Shown here in pieces: positions 1 to 8,370 of a stretch of DNA of 64,000 bases. The first letter of the stretch is position 1, and each line of letters begins with the position of its first letter. The position numbers were made by a program, and so were the translations under genes. The stretch comes from Gottfriedia endophytica (GTDB lineage: Bacteria; Bacillota; Bacilli; Bacillales; Bacillaceae_G): assembly GCF_017814275.1 (NCBI RefSeq), contig NZ_JAGIYQ010000009.1, positions 1-64,000 of the forward strand, written 5' to 3'. The notes under the pieces are model-generated. The model did not search any database and was not told where the DNA came from. It saw only the letters and a list, made by a program, of their open reading frames with translations.

Positions 1-161
1 CATCAACCACTAATATATTTTTTTACTGTTAGACGCTTTTAAAAAATAAAATAAAGACGTCTTCTTCAGCTATGCACTTTTTCAGATGAATACCGTAAGG
101 TTTTTTCATGGTAGTTGAATAAGGAGGGATTCAAAACTATAAAGTTATGACACTATTGAAG

Positions 162-191
162 TAAAAAAATAAGCCGATCTATAATCGACTT
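162..191 (-). terminator. intrinsic terminator behind the 53-aa membrane protein gene
   Basis: On the minus strand AAGTCGAT and ATCGGCTT pair over 8 bp (one G-U) around a TATAG loop, followed by a T-rich run. It lies about 100 nt past the stop of the gene at 293-454. The rest of 1-292 shows no convincing gene, only a half copy of the local palindrome (GTTAGTTCAAC) near 207-220. Confidence 0.55.
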
Positions 192-292
192 ACGTTTTTA
201 TTAAAGCCCCGTTAGTTCAACAAGAAACTATTTTCTCTCTTTTCACGCTTCTCGCTTTATTAACTTATATCAATTATTGTGAATATGTAGTG

Positions 293-454
293 TTACTGTC
301 TCTTTTCAACAAATAACAAAATTAGTGTTGCCAATGGACCGAATACCAGAGAAAGTAAAAACCAATTTAACCCCGTTCTATTCTTCCCTTGTGCAAGTGC
401 AGCATTTATTAATGCTAATGTACCCCAACCTACGAAATATTGGTTATCCATCAT
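293..454 (-). CDS. small two-helix membrane protein, unknown function
   Basis: This 53-residue gene starts at the ATG at 454, with a second in-frame ATG at 451, behind a GGGGGG Shine-Dalgarno-like run. Two hydrophobic stretches (about residues 6-21 and 30-49) are joined by a polar loop GKNRTG, and the protein ends in charged EKRQ. I see a WFLLSLVFGPLATL pattern, which recurs in very small membrane proteins of Bacillaceae with no assigned role. It is the first of five short minus-strand genes at this end of the window. It has its own terminator downstream. The function is unknown; the coding call rests on the ribosome site, uninterrupted frame and coherent membrane topology. Confidence 0.6.
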   Translation of the reverse strand: MMDNQYFVGWGTLALINAALAQGKNRTGLNWFLLSLVFGPLATLILLFVEKRQ

Positions 455-525
455 CTGCCCCCCTATTCACCTAACTTATCTGATAAAACTAAAAAAGTCG
501 CAATGGTGATTTATGATCTACTTCG

Positions 526-543
526 ACTAACGCATGCGTTAGT
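526..543. repeat. short palindrome, copy P1 (perfect)
   Basis: ACTAACGCATGCGTTAGT is an exact 18-bp palindrome. It lies between the genes at 293-454 and 604-897, past the stop of the latter. Related copies are at 1057-1073, 1481-1507, 2087-2108 and 6122-6133, and the GCGTTAGTTGATT half recurs in the arms of the large A elements. Confidence 0.85.
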
Positions 544-603
544 TAAATTAGATAGTATCTTAAAACTCTGAAATAAATTTTATCTCTAGTTAACCCTTCT
601 TAT

Positions 604-897
604 TTAGCCCTTTTTGAAAAATTTTATAATACTTACTACTATGGCGATCAGAAATACAATAATACTATTAATTAATAAAGAGGGCCCAACAAGATTTAAT
701 CCGAAAAAGAATCCAAAACCATCATTAAGAATTTTCATAGCAATGAATCCTTCAACAATCGCTAAAACTCCTGCAGAAATAAGTATGATAAATGCAGAGA
801 AGTATATGTTTTTAGTTATTCGGTAGTAAAAAAATGCAATTAAATTTACTAATACTATTGAAAATATCAGTAATAGCATAAGAAGTTGTTTAGTCAT
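604..897 (-). CDS. 97-aa membrane protein, unknown function
   Basis: This is a small integral membrane protein with no recognised family. The ATG at 897 is preceded by a strong AAGGAGGG ribosome site, which fixes the start. Three hydrophobic segments are visible (about residues 4-23, 31-54 and 63-91), with a short basic tail KFFKKG. It stands alone between palindrome P1 downstream and repeat M1 upstream. Nothing suggests an enzymatic role. It may be a membrane accessory or stress protein, but that would be a guess. Confidence 0.65.
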   Translation of the reverse strand: MTKQLLMLLLIFSIVLVNLIAFFYYRITKNIYFSAFIILISAGVLAIVEGFIAMKILNDGFGFFFGLNLVGPSLLINSIIVFLIAIVVSIIKFFKKG

Positions 898-1004
898 GGA
901 CCCTCCTTGTGAACATAATTTTTATAACATAAGTCCTAATTGATAAATATTAAATAATAAAGATGATTAATCCTTTTTTATGCAATAAATTAATTTCATC
1001 CTTG

Positions 1005-1030
1005 TTCAACTAAACTGCCAATATGTTGAA
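1005..1030. repeat. inverted-repeat motif M, copy 1
   Basis: TTCAAC and GTTGAA arms flank a conserved middle (TAAACTGCCAATAT). Near-identical copies are at 2492-2517 and 9372-9397. Two of the three sit just past an intrinsic terminator of a minus-strand gene. Confidence 0.6.
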
Positions 1031-1031
1031 T

Positions 1032-1061
1032 AAAAAAAGCGATCTTCTATTGAAGAATCGC
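1032..1061 (-). terminator. intrinsic terminator of the 110-aa gene
   Basis: On the minus strand GCGATTCTTC pairs with GAAGATCGC around AATA, followed by seven T. It begins inside palindrome copy P2, so palindrome and terminator are interlocked. Confidence 0.75.
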
Positions 1062-1073
1062 ATGCGTTAGTTG
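1057..1073. repeat. short palindrome, copy P2
   Basis: ATCGCATGCGTTAGTTG has the GCATGC centre and one full arm of the P family. The other arm is replaced by the stem of the adjacent terminator. It is 35 nt past the stop of the 1108-1440 gene. Confidence 0.7.
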
Positions 1074-1107
1074 TATAAGGAATTGATAATACAATAATAA
1101 AATTTTT

Positions 1108-1440
1108 TTATTCTATTACTTCAGGATTATTTGCTGAAAAATCCACTAAATTAGGAAATTCAATCGACTCAAATTTGAAATAAATCTGAGAACTATCCCA
1201 ATCTTCCCATCCATATGCCTCATGTTGTGGAATAATTGACACGAAATATCTTAGATTACTATTAATTATGATCTTTTTAAGTTGGTGAGATATTCCTTCA
1301 TACTGGCTCTTATCAATAATGTATTTTTTGTACCGTACTGAATTAAATAACTTTTCTCTCCATATTTTAGATACACTAACACTATACACTAAATCAATTA
1401 AATGATTCTTATGTAATTTCTTTCTATGTCTCTTTTTCAT
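1108..1440 (-). CDS. hypothetical protein, 110 aa
   Basis: I do not recognise this protein. I place the start at the ATG at 1440 (MKKRHRKKLHK), which has an AGAGGT ribosome site a few bases upstream. An in-frame ATG at 1485 would add 15 residues but lies in the palindrome behind the next gene and lacks a ribosome site. The N-terminus is strongly basic and the C-terminal half is acidic and aromatic (HEAYGWEDWDSSQIYFKF). There is no signal peptide or membrane segment. It follows the DUF4375-like gene by about 60 nt in the same direction and ends before its own terminator. Confidence 0.6.
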   Translation of the reverse strand: MKKRHRKKLHKNHLIDLVYSVSVSKIWREKLFNSVRYKKYIIDKSQYEGISHQLKKIIINSNLRYFVSIIPQHEAYGWEDWDSSQIYFKFESIEFPNLVDFSANNPEVIE

Positions 1441-1480
1441 AAATGAACCTCTATTAACTAGTAATATAAAATTGATACTC

Positions 1481-1507
1481 TTCAACTATCGCATGCGTTT
1501 AGTTCAA
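1481..1507. repeat. short palindrome, copy P3
   Basis: TTCAACTA-TCGCATGCGT-TTAGTTCAA forms an imperfect palindrome that overlaps the stop codon (1499-1501) of the 1499-1939 gene. The repeat therefore supplies the end of that reading frame. Confidence 0.7.
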
Positions 1508-1939
1508 TAAACGTTTTACCACTTCGTCTAATTTCGTTTCAAGTTCATCTTCAATGTCTTCTTCAAATTTTTCATTCAACTCGTTTAAAAACTCATCAAA
1601 TTCCTCTGACTGTTCGTCCATGTTAGCAAAAACATCACTAATTTCATCGGGATCTCTGAGAAGAATTCCTTTAGGTAATAGTTCATTAACTTGATTTAGC
1701 ATCTCAATAGCATTATTTGCTTCTAATTTTTTTAAATCATCAAGTGTATCATTCATATTTTCAAACCATTTATCTATATAAAAACTTCCTATTCCTCCAC
1801 TATTAATTGCATCAATAAAACCTCTAACGTTGTACCATAGTCTTTCGTCAGAGCTTAAATTAATATAGCCCTCTTTTTCTAATTTTTCGAATAGTTCTTT
1901 CCATCTTTGTTCCCAATCTTCAAATTCCAATCTTCCCAT
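1499..1939 (-). CDS. acidic DUF4375/DMP19-like protein
   Basis: This is a 146-residue, very acidic cytosolic protein. The central part (RLWYNVRGFIDAINSGG, about residues 34-50, then a FYIDKWFENM stretch) resembles the N-G-G motif region of the DUF4375 (DMP19) family. Some members of that family are DNA-mimic proteins and many sit in accessory regions. The last third is nearly all E, D, L and N and should be helical. The start ATG at 1939 has a GGGGA site upstream. The family assignment is by motif resemblance only. Its stop codon lies inside palindrome P3. Confidence 0.6.
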   Translation of the reverse strand: MGRLEFEDWEQRWKELFEKLEKEGYINLSSDERLWYNVRGFIDAINSGGIGSFYIDKWFENMNDTLDDLKKLEANNAIEMLNQVNELLPKGILLRDPDEISDVFANMDEQSEEFDEFLNELNEKFEEDIEDELETKLDEVVKRLLN

Positions 1940-2052
1940 AATAAGTCCCCTTTGATTATAAATTTCTTAAATTCCAAAATATTCTATTTAAAAAAATTAT
2001 ATTCAATGAAAATTATATAAACTCCTTCTTCTATAACCTGTTTTTTTACTAA

Positions 2053-2079
2053 TAAAAAAAGAGTCCTATAAGTGACTCA
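2053..2079 (-). terminator. intrinsic terminator of the 82-aa membrane gene
   Basis: On the minus strand GAGTC/GACTC close an 8-nt loop and are followed by seven T. It follows palindrome P4 directly. Confidence 0.65.
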
Positions 2080-2086
2080 TGAACTC

Positions 2087-2108
2087 CAACTATTGCATGC
2101 CTTAGTTG
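2087..2108. repeat. short palindrome, copy P4
   Basis: CAACTA-TTGCATGCCT-TAGTTG has perfect outer arms around the GCATGC centre. It lies 18 nt past the stop of the 2126-2374 gene. Confidence 0.7.
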
Positions 2109-2125
2109 CATAATTTCTTTCTTTT

Positions 2126-2374
2126 TTACCTTTCACCAATCCCCATTGCCAACAATAAAAAGAAGAAGAAAACAAATGAAGCAATATTTAATGCACTTCT
2201 AAGAATGATATTTGACCATTTTTTCGATAGGAAGGCAAAAATAACTCCTGTTATTGTTAAGACACTAAAAACTAAAAGAAAGATGCCTGGATATTTATTA
2301 TTTTCATTAATAAAAAAAGATAAAACTATACAGATTCCAACCATCATTAAAGAAAGCCAATCATATTTATTCAC
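2126..2374 (-). CDS. 82-aa membrane protein, unknown function
   Basis: Translation appears to start at a GTG (2374) 7 nt after a GGAAGAG ribosome site. No better ATG exists in frame. Three hydrophobic segments (about residues 5-21, 28-48 and 58-78) make this an almost entirely membrane-embedded protein. The loop FLSKKW between helices two and three is basic and so probably cytoplasmic. No family is recognised. It is the fifth and last of the small minus-strand genes separated by P palindromes. Confidence 0.6.
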   Translation of the reverse strand: MNKYDWLSLMMVGICIVLSFFINENNKYPGIFLLVFSVLTITGVIFAFLSKKWSNIILRSALNIASFVFFFFLLLAMGIGER

Positions 2375-2491
2375 TAAAACTCTTCCATCCTAAAGTAATA
2401 TAAATGCATAGACACTACCTCTCGATGCAATTTTTTTCAGAATTTAACTCATTTATTTATTCTATGTATTATTAAAGGAATCCTTTCCTTA

Positions 2492-2517
2492 TTCAACTAA
2501 ATTGCCATTATGTTGAA
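2492..2517. repeat. inverted-repeat motif M, copy 2
   Basis: TTCAACTAAATTGCCATTAT followed by GTTGAA matches the copies at 1005-1030 and 9372-9397 with one or two changes. It lies in the 200-nt spacer between divergent genes. Confidence 0.6.
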
Positions 2518-2583
2518 GAAGGAATCTAATTTATTTACGTTGAATTAATTACAAATTGCATTTACAGACCGAGGTGGTAACTG

Positions 2584-2864
2584 GTGAGTAAGAACAAATA
2601 TGTAGGCACTTGGTCAGAATCAAAGTTTATTGAGATTGACTTAGAGTTAAATAAAGAAATTTTGTTGAATTATTGTTGGGTGTAGTAAATAGCAGTAACA
2701 AATTTTTACATCAACAAATTTGTAATTGGTGTGATAAATATAATATGAAATGTATGGATGATTATAATTTTTATAACAGCGAGGTATATAAAGTTATTGA
2801 AGATATATCTACCCAGCGAGATCTATATTTATCAAACATTTATTCATTAGAAGAACTTCAGTAG
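2584..2864 (+). pseudogene. frameshifted short gene of unknown family
   Basis: A GTG at 2584 with a GAGGTGG ribosome site opens a frame (MSKNKYVGTWSES...) that stops at about 2688. The reading then continues in a second frame from about 2673 (VVNSSNKFLHQQICNWC...) to a stop at 2864. Joining the frames by a one-base shift gives about 93 plausible residues with several Cys and Tyr. I infer a single gene broken by an indel. It could instead be two tiny unrelated frames. No family is recognised. Confidence 0.35.
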
Positions 2865-2928
2865 TTGGATTTTCCTAAAGTAGAACTTCCAATATTTAAG
2901 GTAATATCAAAGGAGCGAGGAAGGATAA

Positions 2929-3759
2929 ATGAATCAATCCTATTTTTATTTAAAACTAGAAACACATCAATTAAATATGTCTTATAAAAATGAAAAACGT
3001 CGCGTGCGTGTTTTATTGCCGAAAAATTATGATAAAGATGAGGCTAAAAATTATCCAGTTGTCTATATGCATGATGGACAAAATGTTTTCTACAGTAGTG
3101 AAGCCTATAGCGGGTATTCATGGAAAGTTATTTCGGCAATTAAACTAAACCCCGATTTACCGAAGATGATTGTTGTTGGGATAGATAACGCTGAACAAGA
3201 TCGAATTAACGAATATACGCCTTGGAAAATTACTGAAAGTCCACTTCCTGAAGAAATTGAACTAGGGGGAAGAGGTGTGGAGTTTGCTAAGTTTGTCATG
3301 ACAGTCGTGAAGCCGTTTATCGATAAGCATTACCGAACTAAATCGGATAAATATCATACAGCGATGATTGGCAGTTCACTTGGAGGAAATATTTCGGCAT
3401 TTATGGGTATTGAATATAAAAATCAAATTGGTGGTTTAGGCATTTTCTCTTTAGCCAATTGGATTACAAATAAAGCATTTGACAGTTATATTGTTAGTGA
3501 AGAGTTGGATCCTGAACAACGCGTGTACATTCAAGTTGGGACTCAGGAAGGCGATGATGCCGATCGACAATTGATGTACGGTAATATGAAGCAGGCATAT
3601 ATCAATTGCTCGCTTAAGTATTATAAACAACTTATAAAAGGCTCTGTTCCAATTGATAGCATTCTTTTAAATATTTTTGCGGATGAAGAACATGATGAAA
3701 AAGCTTGGGCAAAACACCTGCCAGAATGTTTACGTTTCTTAAGTGAGAAGTGGTCTTGA
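2929..3759 (+). CDS. alpha/beta-hydrolase esterase (putative esterase family)
   Basis: This 276-residue cytosolic hydrolase is of the PF00756-type esterase fold. YPVVYMHDGQNVFY (residues 42-55) is the typical strand with the oxyanion-hole region. GSSLGG (148-153) is the nucleophile elbow with Ser150. The conserved late His is in EEHDEKAW near residue 255. There is no signal peptide. An AGGAGGA-type site precedes the ATG. It is the first gene of a plus-strand set with an ATP-grasp ligase and a second, dissimilar esterase. The natural ester substrate is unknown. Similar proteins include siderophore and acyl esterases, but no iron genes are nearby. Confidence 0.85.
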   Translation: MNQSYFYLKLETHQLNMSYKNEKRRVRVLLPKNYDKDEAKNYPVVYMHDGQNVFYSSEAYSGYSWKVISAIKLNPDLPKMIVVGIDNAEQDRINEYTPWKITESPLPEEIELGGRGVEFAKFVMTVVKPFIDKHYRTKSDKYHTAMIGSSLGGNISAFMGIEYKNQIGGLGIFSLANWITNKAFDSYIVSEELDPEQRVYIQVGTQEGDDADRQLMYGNMKQAYINCSLKYYKQLIKGSVPIDSILLNIFADEEHDEKAWAKHLPECLRFLSEKWS

Positions 3760-3914
3760 ATGAACTGCATAATTATATTTGACTGAATTAGATTATGGGA
3801 TAAATCTATCACTTTTTTTGAATATTTTTGGAATCTAAGAATAATTTTAAATTGAAACAATTATACCTTTATTGTGAAAATATTGAATTTCCATATTGTG
3901 AAAGGAGCTTTTTT

Positions 3915-5102
3915 ATGAATTATATTTTGATATCACCTTATTATCCAGTTAATTTTCAGTCATTTGCTCATCGTTTAAAAGACGCAGGTGTCAATGTTTT
4001 TGGAATTGGCGAAGAGTTATATGATCAATTAGGTTCCGAATTACAAAACGCTTTAACAGAATATTATCGTGTGAATAATTTAGAAGATGTAGATGAAGTG
4101 AAACGTGCTGTTGCATTTTTATTTTATAAACATGGTCCAATTGAGCGCATTGAATCCAATAACGAATACTGGTTAGAACTTGATGCACAGTTGCGTGAGC
4201 AATTTAACGTGTACGGCAATAAAACGAATGACTTGAAAAAAGTTAAATATAAATCTGAAATGAAGAAGTTGTTTAAAAAAGCAAATGTGCCTGTTGTAGA
4301 TGGAAGAATCGTTAAAACTAGAAAGGAGTTATCTAAAGCCATTGATGAATTAGGACTGCCAGTTATCGCTAAACCGGATAATGGAGTTGGATCAGCTGCA
4401 ACCTTTAAATTAAGTTCAGAAGAGGCTGTACGTCATTTTGAAGAAGAATGGGGAGAAGCACAAGTGTACTTCTTAGAACCATATGTCGAAGGAGGCGTGC
4501 TTTGTACATTTGATGGTTTAGTGGATCAGAATGGGAACATTGTTTTCCAAACAAGCTTTACATATAATGTGCCAACTTTGGAACTCGTTAAGGATCAGTT
4601 GGATTTAGCTTATGTGATTCAAAAAGAAATTGATCCAAAGCTCGAAACTTATGGAAAGGCGATTGTGAAAGCTTTTGGCATGAAAGAACGCTTTTTCCAT
4701 ATTGAGTTTTTTAAATTAGAAGATGGGGATTATGTTGCACTTGAATATAATAACCGCTTGGCTGGCGGCTACACGATTGATATGTACAATTTCGCGTACT
4801 CCATTGATTTATTTGCTCAGTATGCTTCTCTTGTGACAGGAGGAGAATTTAAGGAGTCCGATGCAGAAAACCAGTTTTGTGTCGGTGTAACACAGCGTGA
4901 TGCGTATGAGTATAAACATGATGCGAATGCTATTTATGAACGATTTGGCGACCGTGTGAAGTTTGAACAGCGCATACCAGATGCGTTTGCGGAACTCCAA
5001 GGAAATCAATTTTATGCGATTAATGCAGATTCGCATGAAGAAGTCGATGACATTATCCGTTTCGTACATGAACGAAAAAATTGCAGCATTGTAAACGTAT
5101 AG
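3915..5102 (+). CDS. ATP-grasp carboxylate-amine/thiol ligase-like protein
   Basis: ATP-grasp enzymes activate a carboxylate as acyl phosphate for attack by an amine or thiol. The start is the ATG at 3915 after AAAGGAG, giving 395 residues; an upstream in-frame ATG has no ribosome site. The N-terminal domain (1-110) resembles the pre-ATP-grasp fold. LPVIAKPDNGVGSA (148-161) holds the nucleotide-binding Lys153 and glycine-rich loop. FFHIEFF (260-266) and ALEYNNRLAGG (275-285) supply the Mg-binding Glu264, Glu277 and Asn, plus Arg281. It lies 16 nt ahead of a second esterase and 155 nt after the first. It may build or amidate a small acid. Substrates cannot be read from sequence. Confidence 0.85.
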   Translation: MNYILISPYYPVNFQSFAHRLKDAGVNVFGIGEELYDQLGSELQNALTEYYRVNNLEDVDEVKRAVAFLFYKHGPIERIESNNEYWLELDAQLREQFNVYGNKTNDLKKVKYKSEMKKLFKKANVPVVDGRIVKTRKELSKAIDELGLPVIAKPDNGVGSAATFKLSSEEAVRHFEEEWGEAQVYFLEPYVEGGVLCTFDGLVDQNGNIVFQTSFTYNVPTLELVKDQLDLAYVIQKEIDPKLETYGKAIVKAFGMKERFFHIEFFKLEDGDYVALEYNNRLAGGYTIDMYNFAYSIDLFAQYASLVTGGEFKESDAENQFCVGVTQRDAYEYKHDANAIYERFGDRVKFEQRIPDAFAELQGNQFYAINADSHEEVDDIIRFVHERKNCSIVNV

Positions 5103-5118
5103 GGATTGGAGATTTTTT

Positions 5119-5856
5119 ATGCATATAGAACATTTAAACCATTGGAGTGGCGAATTAGGACGAGAAATGCTGTTGAACAGATATGGACACAGTGGCATGC
5201 CAATCTTAGTTTTTCCATCATCCGGAGGGACGCATTGTGAATACTATGACTTTGGAATGATTGATGTGTGTCATGACTTTATTGAATCCGGAAAAGTTCA
5301 GTTTTTTACATTGGCTAGTATAGATAGCGAAAGTTGGATGCACGACTCAAAACCGGTGCATGACCGTGCATTAGCTCATGAAGCATATGACCGTTATGTG
5401 ATTTCAGAAGCTATTCCATTTATTAAACATAAAACAGGTTGGTTTGATCCAATGATGACAACCGGGTGTAGTATGGGGGCATATCATGCGTTGAACTTTT
5501 TATTGAGACATCCGGATGTCTTCCAAACAACAGTTGCACTTAGCGGTGTTTACGATGTGCGTTTCTTTTTTGGGGATTACGGAAATGATCCTCTTGTATA
5601 CGAAAATTCACCGAGTGATTACATATGGAATCAAAATGACGGCTGGTTTATTGATCGATATCGTTCGGCAGATATCATTATTTGTACCGGGCTGGGTGAT
5701 TGGGAACAGGATGGGCTGCCTTCATACTTTACATTAAAAGAAGCCTTTGAAGAAAAACAAATTCCAGCATGGTTTGATGAGTGGGGCGAAGATGTTTCGC
5801 ATGATTGGGTTTGGTGGCGATGCCAAATGCCGTATTATTTAGGGAAATTACTTTAA
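5119..5856 (+). CDS. alpha/beta-hydrolase esterase, second of the cluster
   Basis: This 245-residue esterase-like protein has the nucleophile elbow TGCSMGAYHAL (Ser118). GMPILVFPSSGG (26-37) resembles an oxyanion strand, and a late His is in DVSHDWVWW. The protein is rich in Trp and Tyr. The ATG follows GGATTGGAGA, 16 nt after the ATP-grasp gene, so the two are almost certainly co-transcribed. It is only distantly similar to the esterase at 2929-3759, so this is not a simple duplication. A strong terminator follows. Co-occurrence of two hydrolases with one ligase suggests a make-and-release or make-and-repair chemistry, which is inference. Confidence 0.85.
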   Translation: MHIEHLNHWSGELGREMLLNRYGHSGMPILVFPSSGGTHCEYYDFGMIDVCHDFIESGKVQFFTLASIDSESWMHDSKPVHDRALAHEAYDRYVISEAIPFIKHKTGWFDPMMTTGCSMGAYHALNFLLRHPDVFQTTVALSGVYDVRFFFGDYGNDPLVYENSPSDYIWNQNDGWFIDRYRSADIIICTGLGDWEQDGLPSYFTLKEAFEEKQIPAWFDEWGEDVSHDWVWWRCQMPYYLGKLL

Positions 5857-5865
5857 TAAAATGTC

Positions 5866-5904
5866 AAAAAAACATCAGTACGGTTGAGCCGCTGGTGTTT
5901 TTTT
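5866..5904 (+). terminator. terminator of the esterase/ATP-grasp cluster
   Basis: AAAAAAACATCAG pairs with CTGGTGTTTTTTT around an inner CGG-TTGA-GCCG hairpin, 10 nt after the stop at 5856. Confidence 0.85.
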
Positions 5905-6315
5905 GCAGGGGATTATTTGATTTTTAGGTAATAAATAATTGATGCCGTATTAAGAGTAGCAATAAACATCACTCATAGAAATATATTGCCCTTATTAATT
6001 CTCAATTATGATTGGGGATCTTTATAACCAGACAATACATACTCTGAAACGGTGATGGTTAGAACATATCAATCGACTTATCGTATCGATAATAAGATAA
6101 AGTTTATAAGTTTGCTATTCGAACGCATGCGTTATTTTAATAAGATAATCAATTATTTCCTATTTAAATTATGAGAAATAATTTATTCTAAGCTCCTACA
6201 AAAGCACCAGCAAAATGAGAAATCCTCTAAGTATGATTTAAAACATATGATCACTAAAGAAACAAATACAAACGAAAAACTTAGTAAAATGTTTGTTAAT
6301 ATATTTATCACCAAT
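5905..6315. other. AT-rich spacer without a supported gene
   Basis: This stretch between the esterase terminator and the phosphatase terminator holds only a shortened P palindrome (6122-6133). I see no open frame with a ribosome site. It may be decayed accessory DNA. Confidence 0.5.
6122..6133. repeat. short palindrome, copy P5 (truncated)
   Basis: AACGCATGCGTT is a perfect 12-bp palindrome identical to the centre of copy P1. The outer ACT/AGT bases are lost. Confidence 0.5.
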
Positions 6316-6341
6316 TAAAAAAGAGCCGACCGATCGACTCC
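6316..6341 (-). terminator. terminator of the histidine phosphatase gene
   Basis: On the minus strand GAGTCGA pairs with TCGGCTC over 7 bp (one G-U) and is followed by six T. Confidence 0.7.
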
Positions 6342-6411
6342 ATAGAACTGATATTCTCTTAACTCTCCCTTGAACTTTTCAGTCTTATTCGTCCATTCTT
6401 GAAACTTGATT

Positions 6412-7011
6412 TTAAGAAACCACTGTAAACCCACCACTTAAATTACTAAGATTATGATTAATGATTTCAATTAGTTTAAATTCTTTGTTCTCGTATTCAA
6501 ATTTTAATATACAACAATTTCCAATTCTTTCTTGTTGGGTTATCGGACTAGTATGTTCCCAATACCTCATGAAATTTCTACAAGCTGCTCCATGTGATAC
6601 TGCTAAAACGACTTCATTATCTTCTTCCATTATTATTTGACAAGTAGTAGCAATTCTTTGTTGCAGTTCAATTTGATTTTCACCTCCAAACTTAACAAAG
6701 AAATCATTATAAGGCAGAGGTGGATTTAAGTCTTCACTTTCACCCTCAAACGTTCCAAAATTCCACTCCTTTAAACCTTTTAATCTGGTATATGGAATAA
6801 CAGTGACAATTTCTAACGTGTCACTTGCTCTTTCGGATGTAGAACAATAGGCATGGTCAAAAATAATATTGTTATCTTTAAAATATTTTGCTGCAATCTC
6901 TGCTTGTTTTATTCCTAATTCTGTAAGTGGTGAATAAGACCAACCTTGAACTTTCCTTCTTTTATTAAATAAAGTTTGTCCATGTCTCATTAGATATAAA
7001 GTTTTTTTCAT
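6412..7011 (-). CDS. histidine phosphatase family protein
   Basis: This 199-residue member of the phosphoglycerate-mutase-like superfamily hydrolyses phosphoesters through a phosphohistidine. YLMRHGQTLFN (residues 6-16) has the catalytic His10. CSTSERASDT carries the conserved arginine. The late VSHGAAC supplies the second catalytic His. There is no signal peptide or membrane segment. The start ATG at 7011 follows a GGGGGG site. It is a single gene with its own terminator. Members act on sugar phosphates, nucleotides or cobalamin precursors. The sequence does not tell which, so no symbol is given. Confidence 0.85.
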   Translation of the reverse strand: MKKTLYLMRHGQTLFNKRRKVQGWSYSPLTELGIKQAEIAAKYFKDNNIIFDHAYCSTSERASDTLEIVTVIPYTRLKGLKEWNFGTFEGESEDLNPPLPYNDFFVKFGGENQIELQQRIATTCQIIMEEDNEVVLAVSHGAACRNFMRYWEHTSPITQQERIGNCCILKFEYENKEFKLIEIINHNLSNLSGGFTVVS

Positions 7012-7196
7012 TTCCCCCCCCTTATTGAATCCAAAAAGATCATATAAATACTTTTTATATGCACCTCTCCAACAAAATGAAAACTACATTTTCTTCAAAA
7101 TCTCTTAATTTTTTGCCTATTTAATTACTTACCAATATATTTATTGCGAAGAAACCTAAAAATGTCATTTTCCTACAGCCTTATCCTTAAAGTATT

Positions 7197-7234
7197 AATA
7201 AAAAAAGCCGATGTTTCTCTGTGGAAATCGGCTA
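7197..7234 (-). terminator. terminator of the aldo-keto reductase gene
   Basis: On the minus strand AGCCGAT and ATCGGCT pair with a partly paired interior and are followed by seven T, about 40 nt past the reductase stop. Confidence 0.8.
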
Positions 7235-7272
7235 ATTCTTATCACTCATCTCGGAAGAGAGTGCTAGTGTGT

Positions 7273-8163
<891 letters not shown>

Positions 8164-8285
8164 TTATCCAAGAAATAATATGTTTAAATTTTTTAAGATT
8201 AATATTTGTTCAACGATTACATTATTTCGTATTCTTATTATGCAATAAACGAAAAAGCTACCGTTATCAAATTCTTATCAAATTA

Positions 8286-8314
8286 TTGCCTAATTCTCTC
8301 AAGTCACTTATATT
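8286..8314 (+). promoter_or_regulatory. candidate sigma-A promoter of the AraC-type regulator
   Basis: TTGCCT (8286-8291) and TATATT (8309-8314) are separated by 17 nt, about 57 nt ahead of the ATG at 8371. Confidence 0.45.
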
Positions 8315-8370
8315 CATGAAAAATGTATATTAAAATAGACTACAAATGATTTAGAATCTAGGAGGTTTTT

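Noticed and set aside
293-2108. Integron-like cassette array with attC sites
   Set aside because: The palindromes lack the RYYYAAC/GTTRRRY cores (GTTAGTT does not fit) and no integrase gene is visible. Only the cassette-like spacing was kept as an observation.
3105-4342. Minus-strand frames opposite the esterase and ATP-grasp genes
   Set aside because: They are shadows of conserved plus-strand coding sequence.
5516-5737. Plus-strand 73-codon frame within the second esterase
   Set aside because: It lies in another frame of a clearly conserved gene and has no ribosome site.
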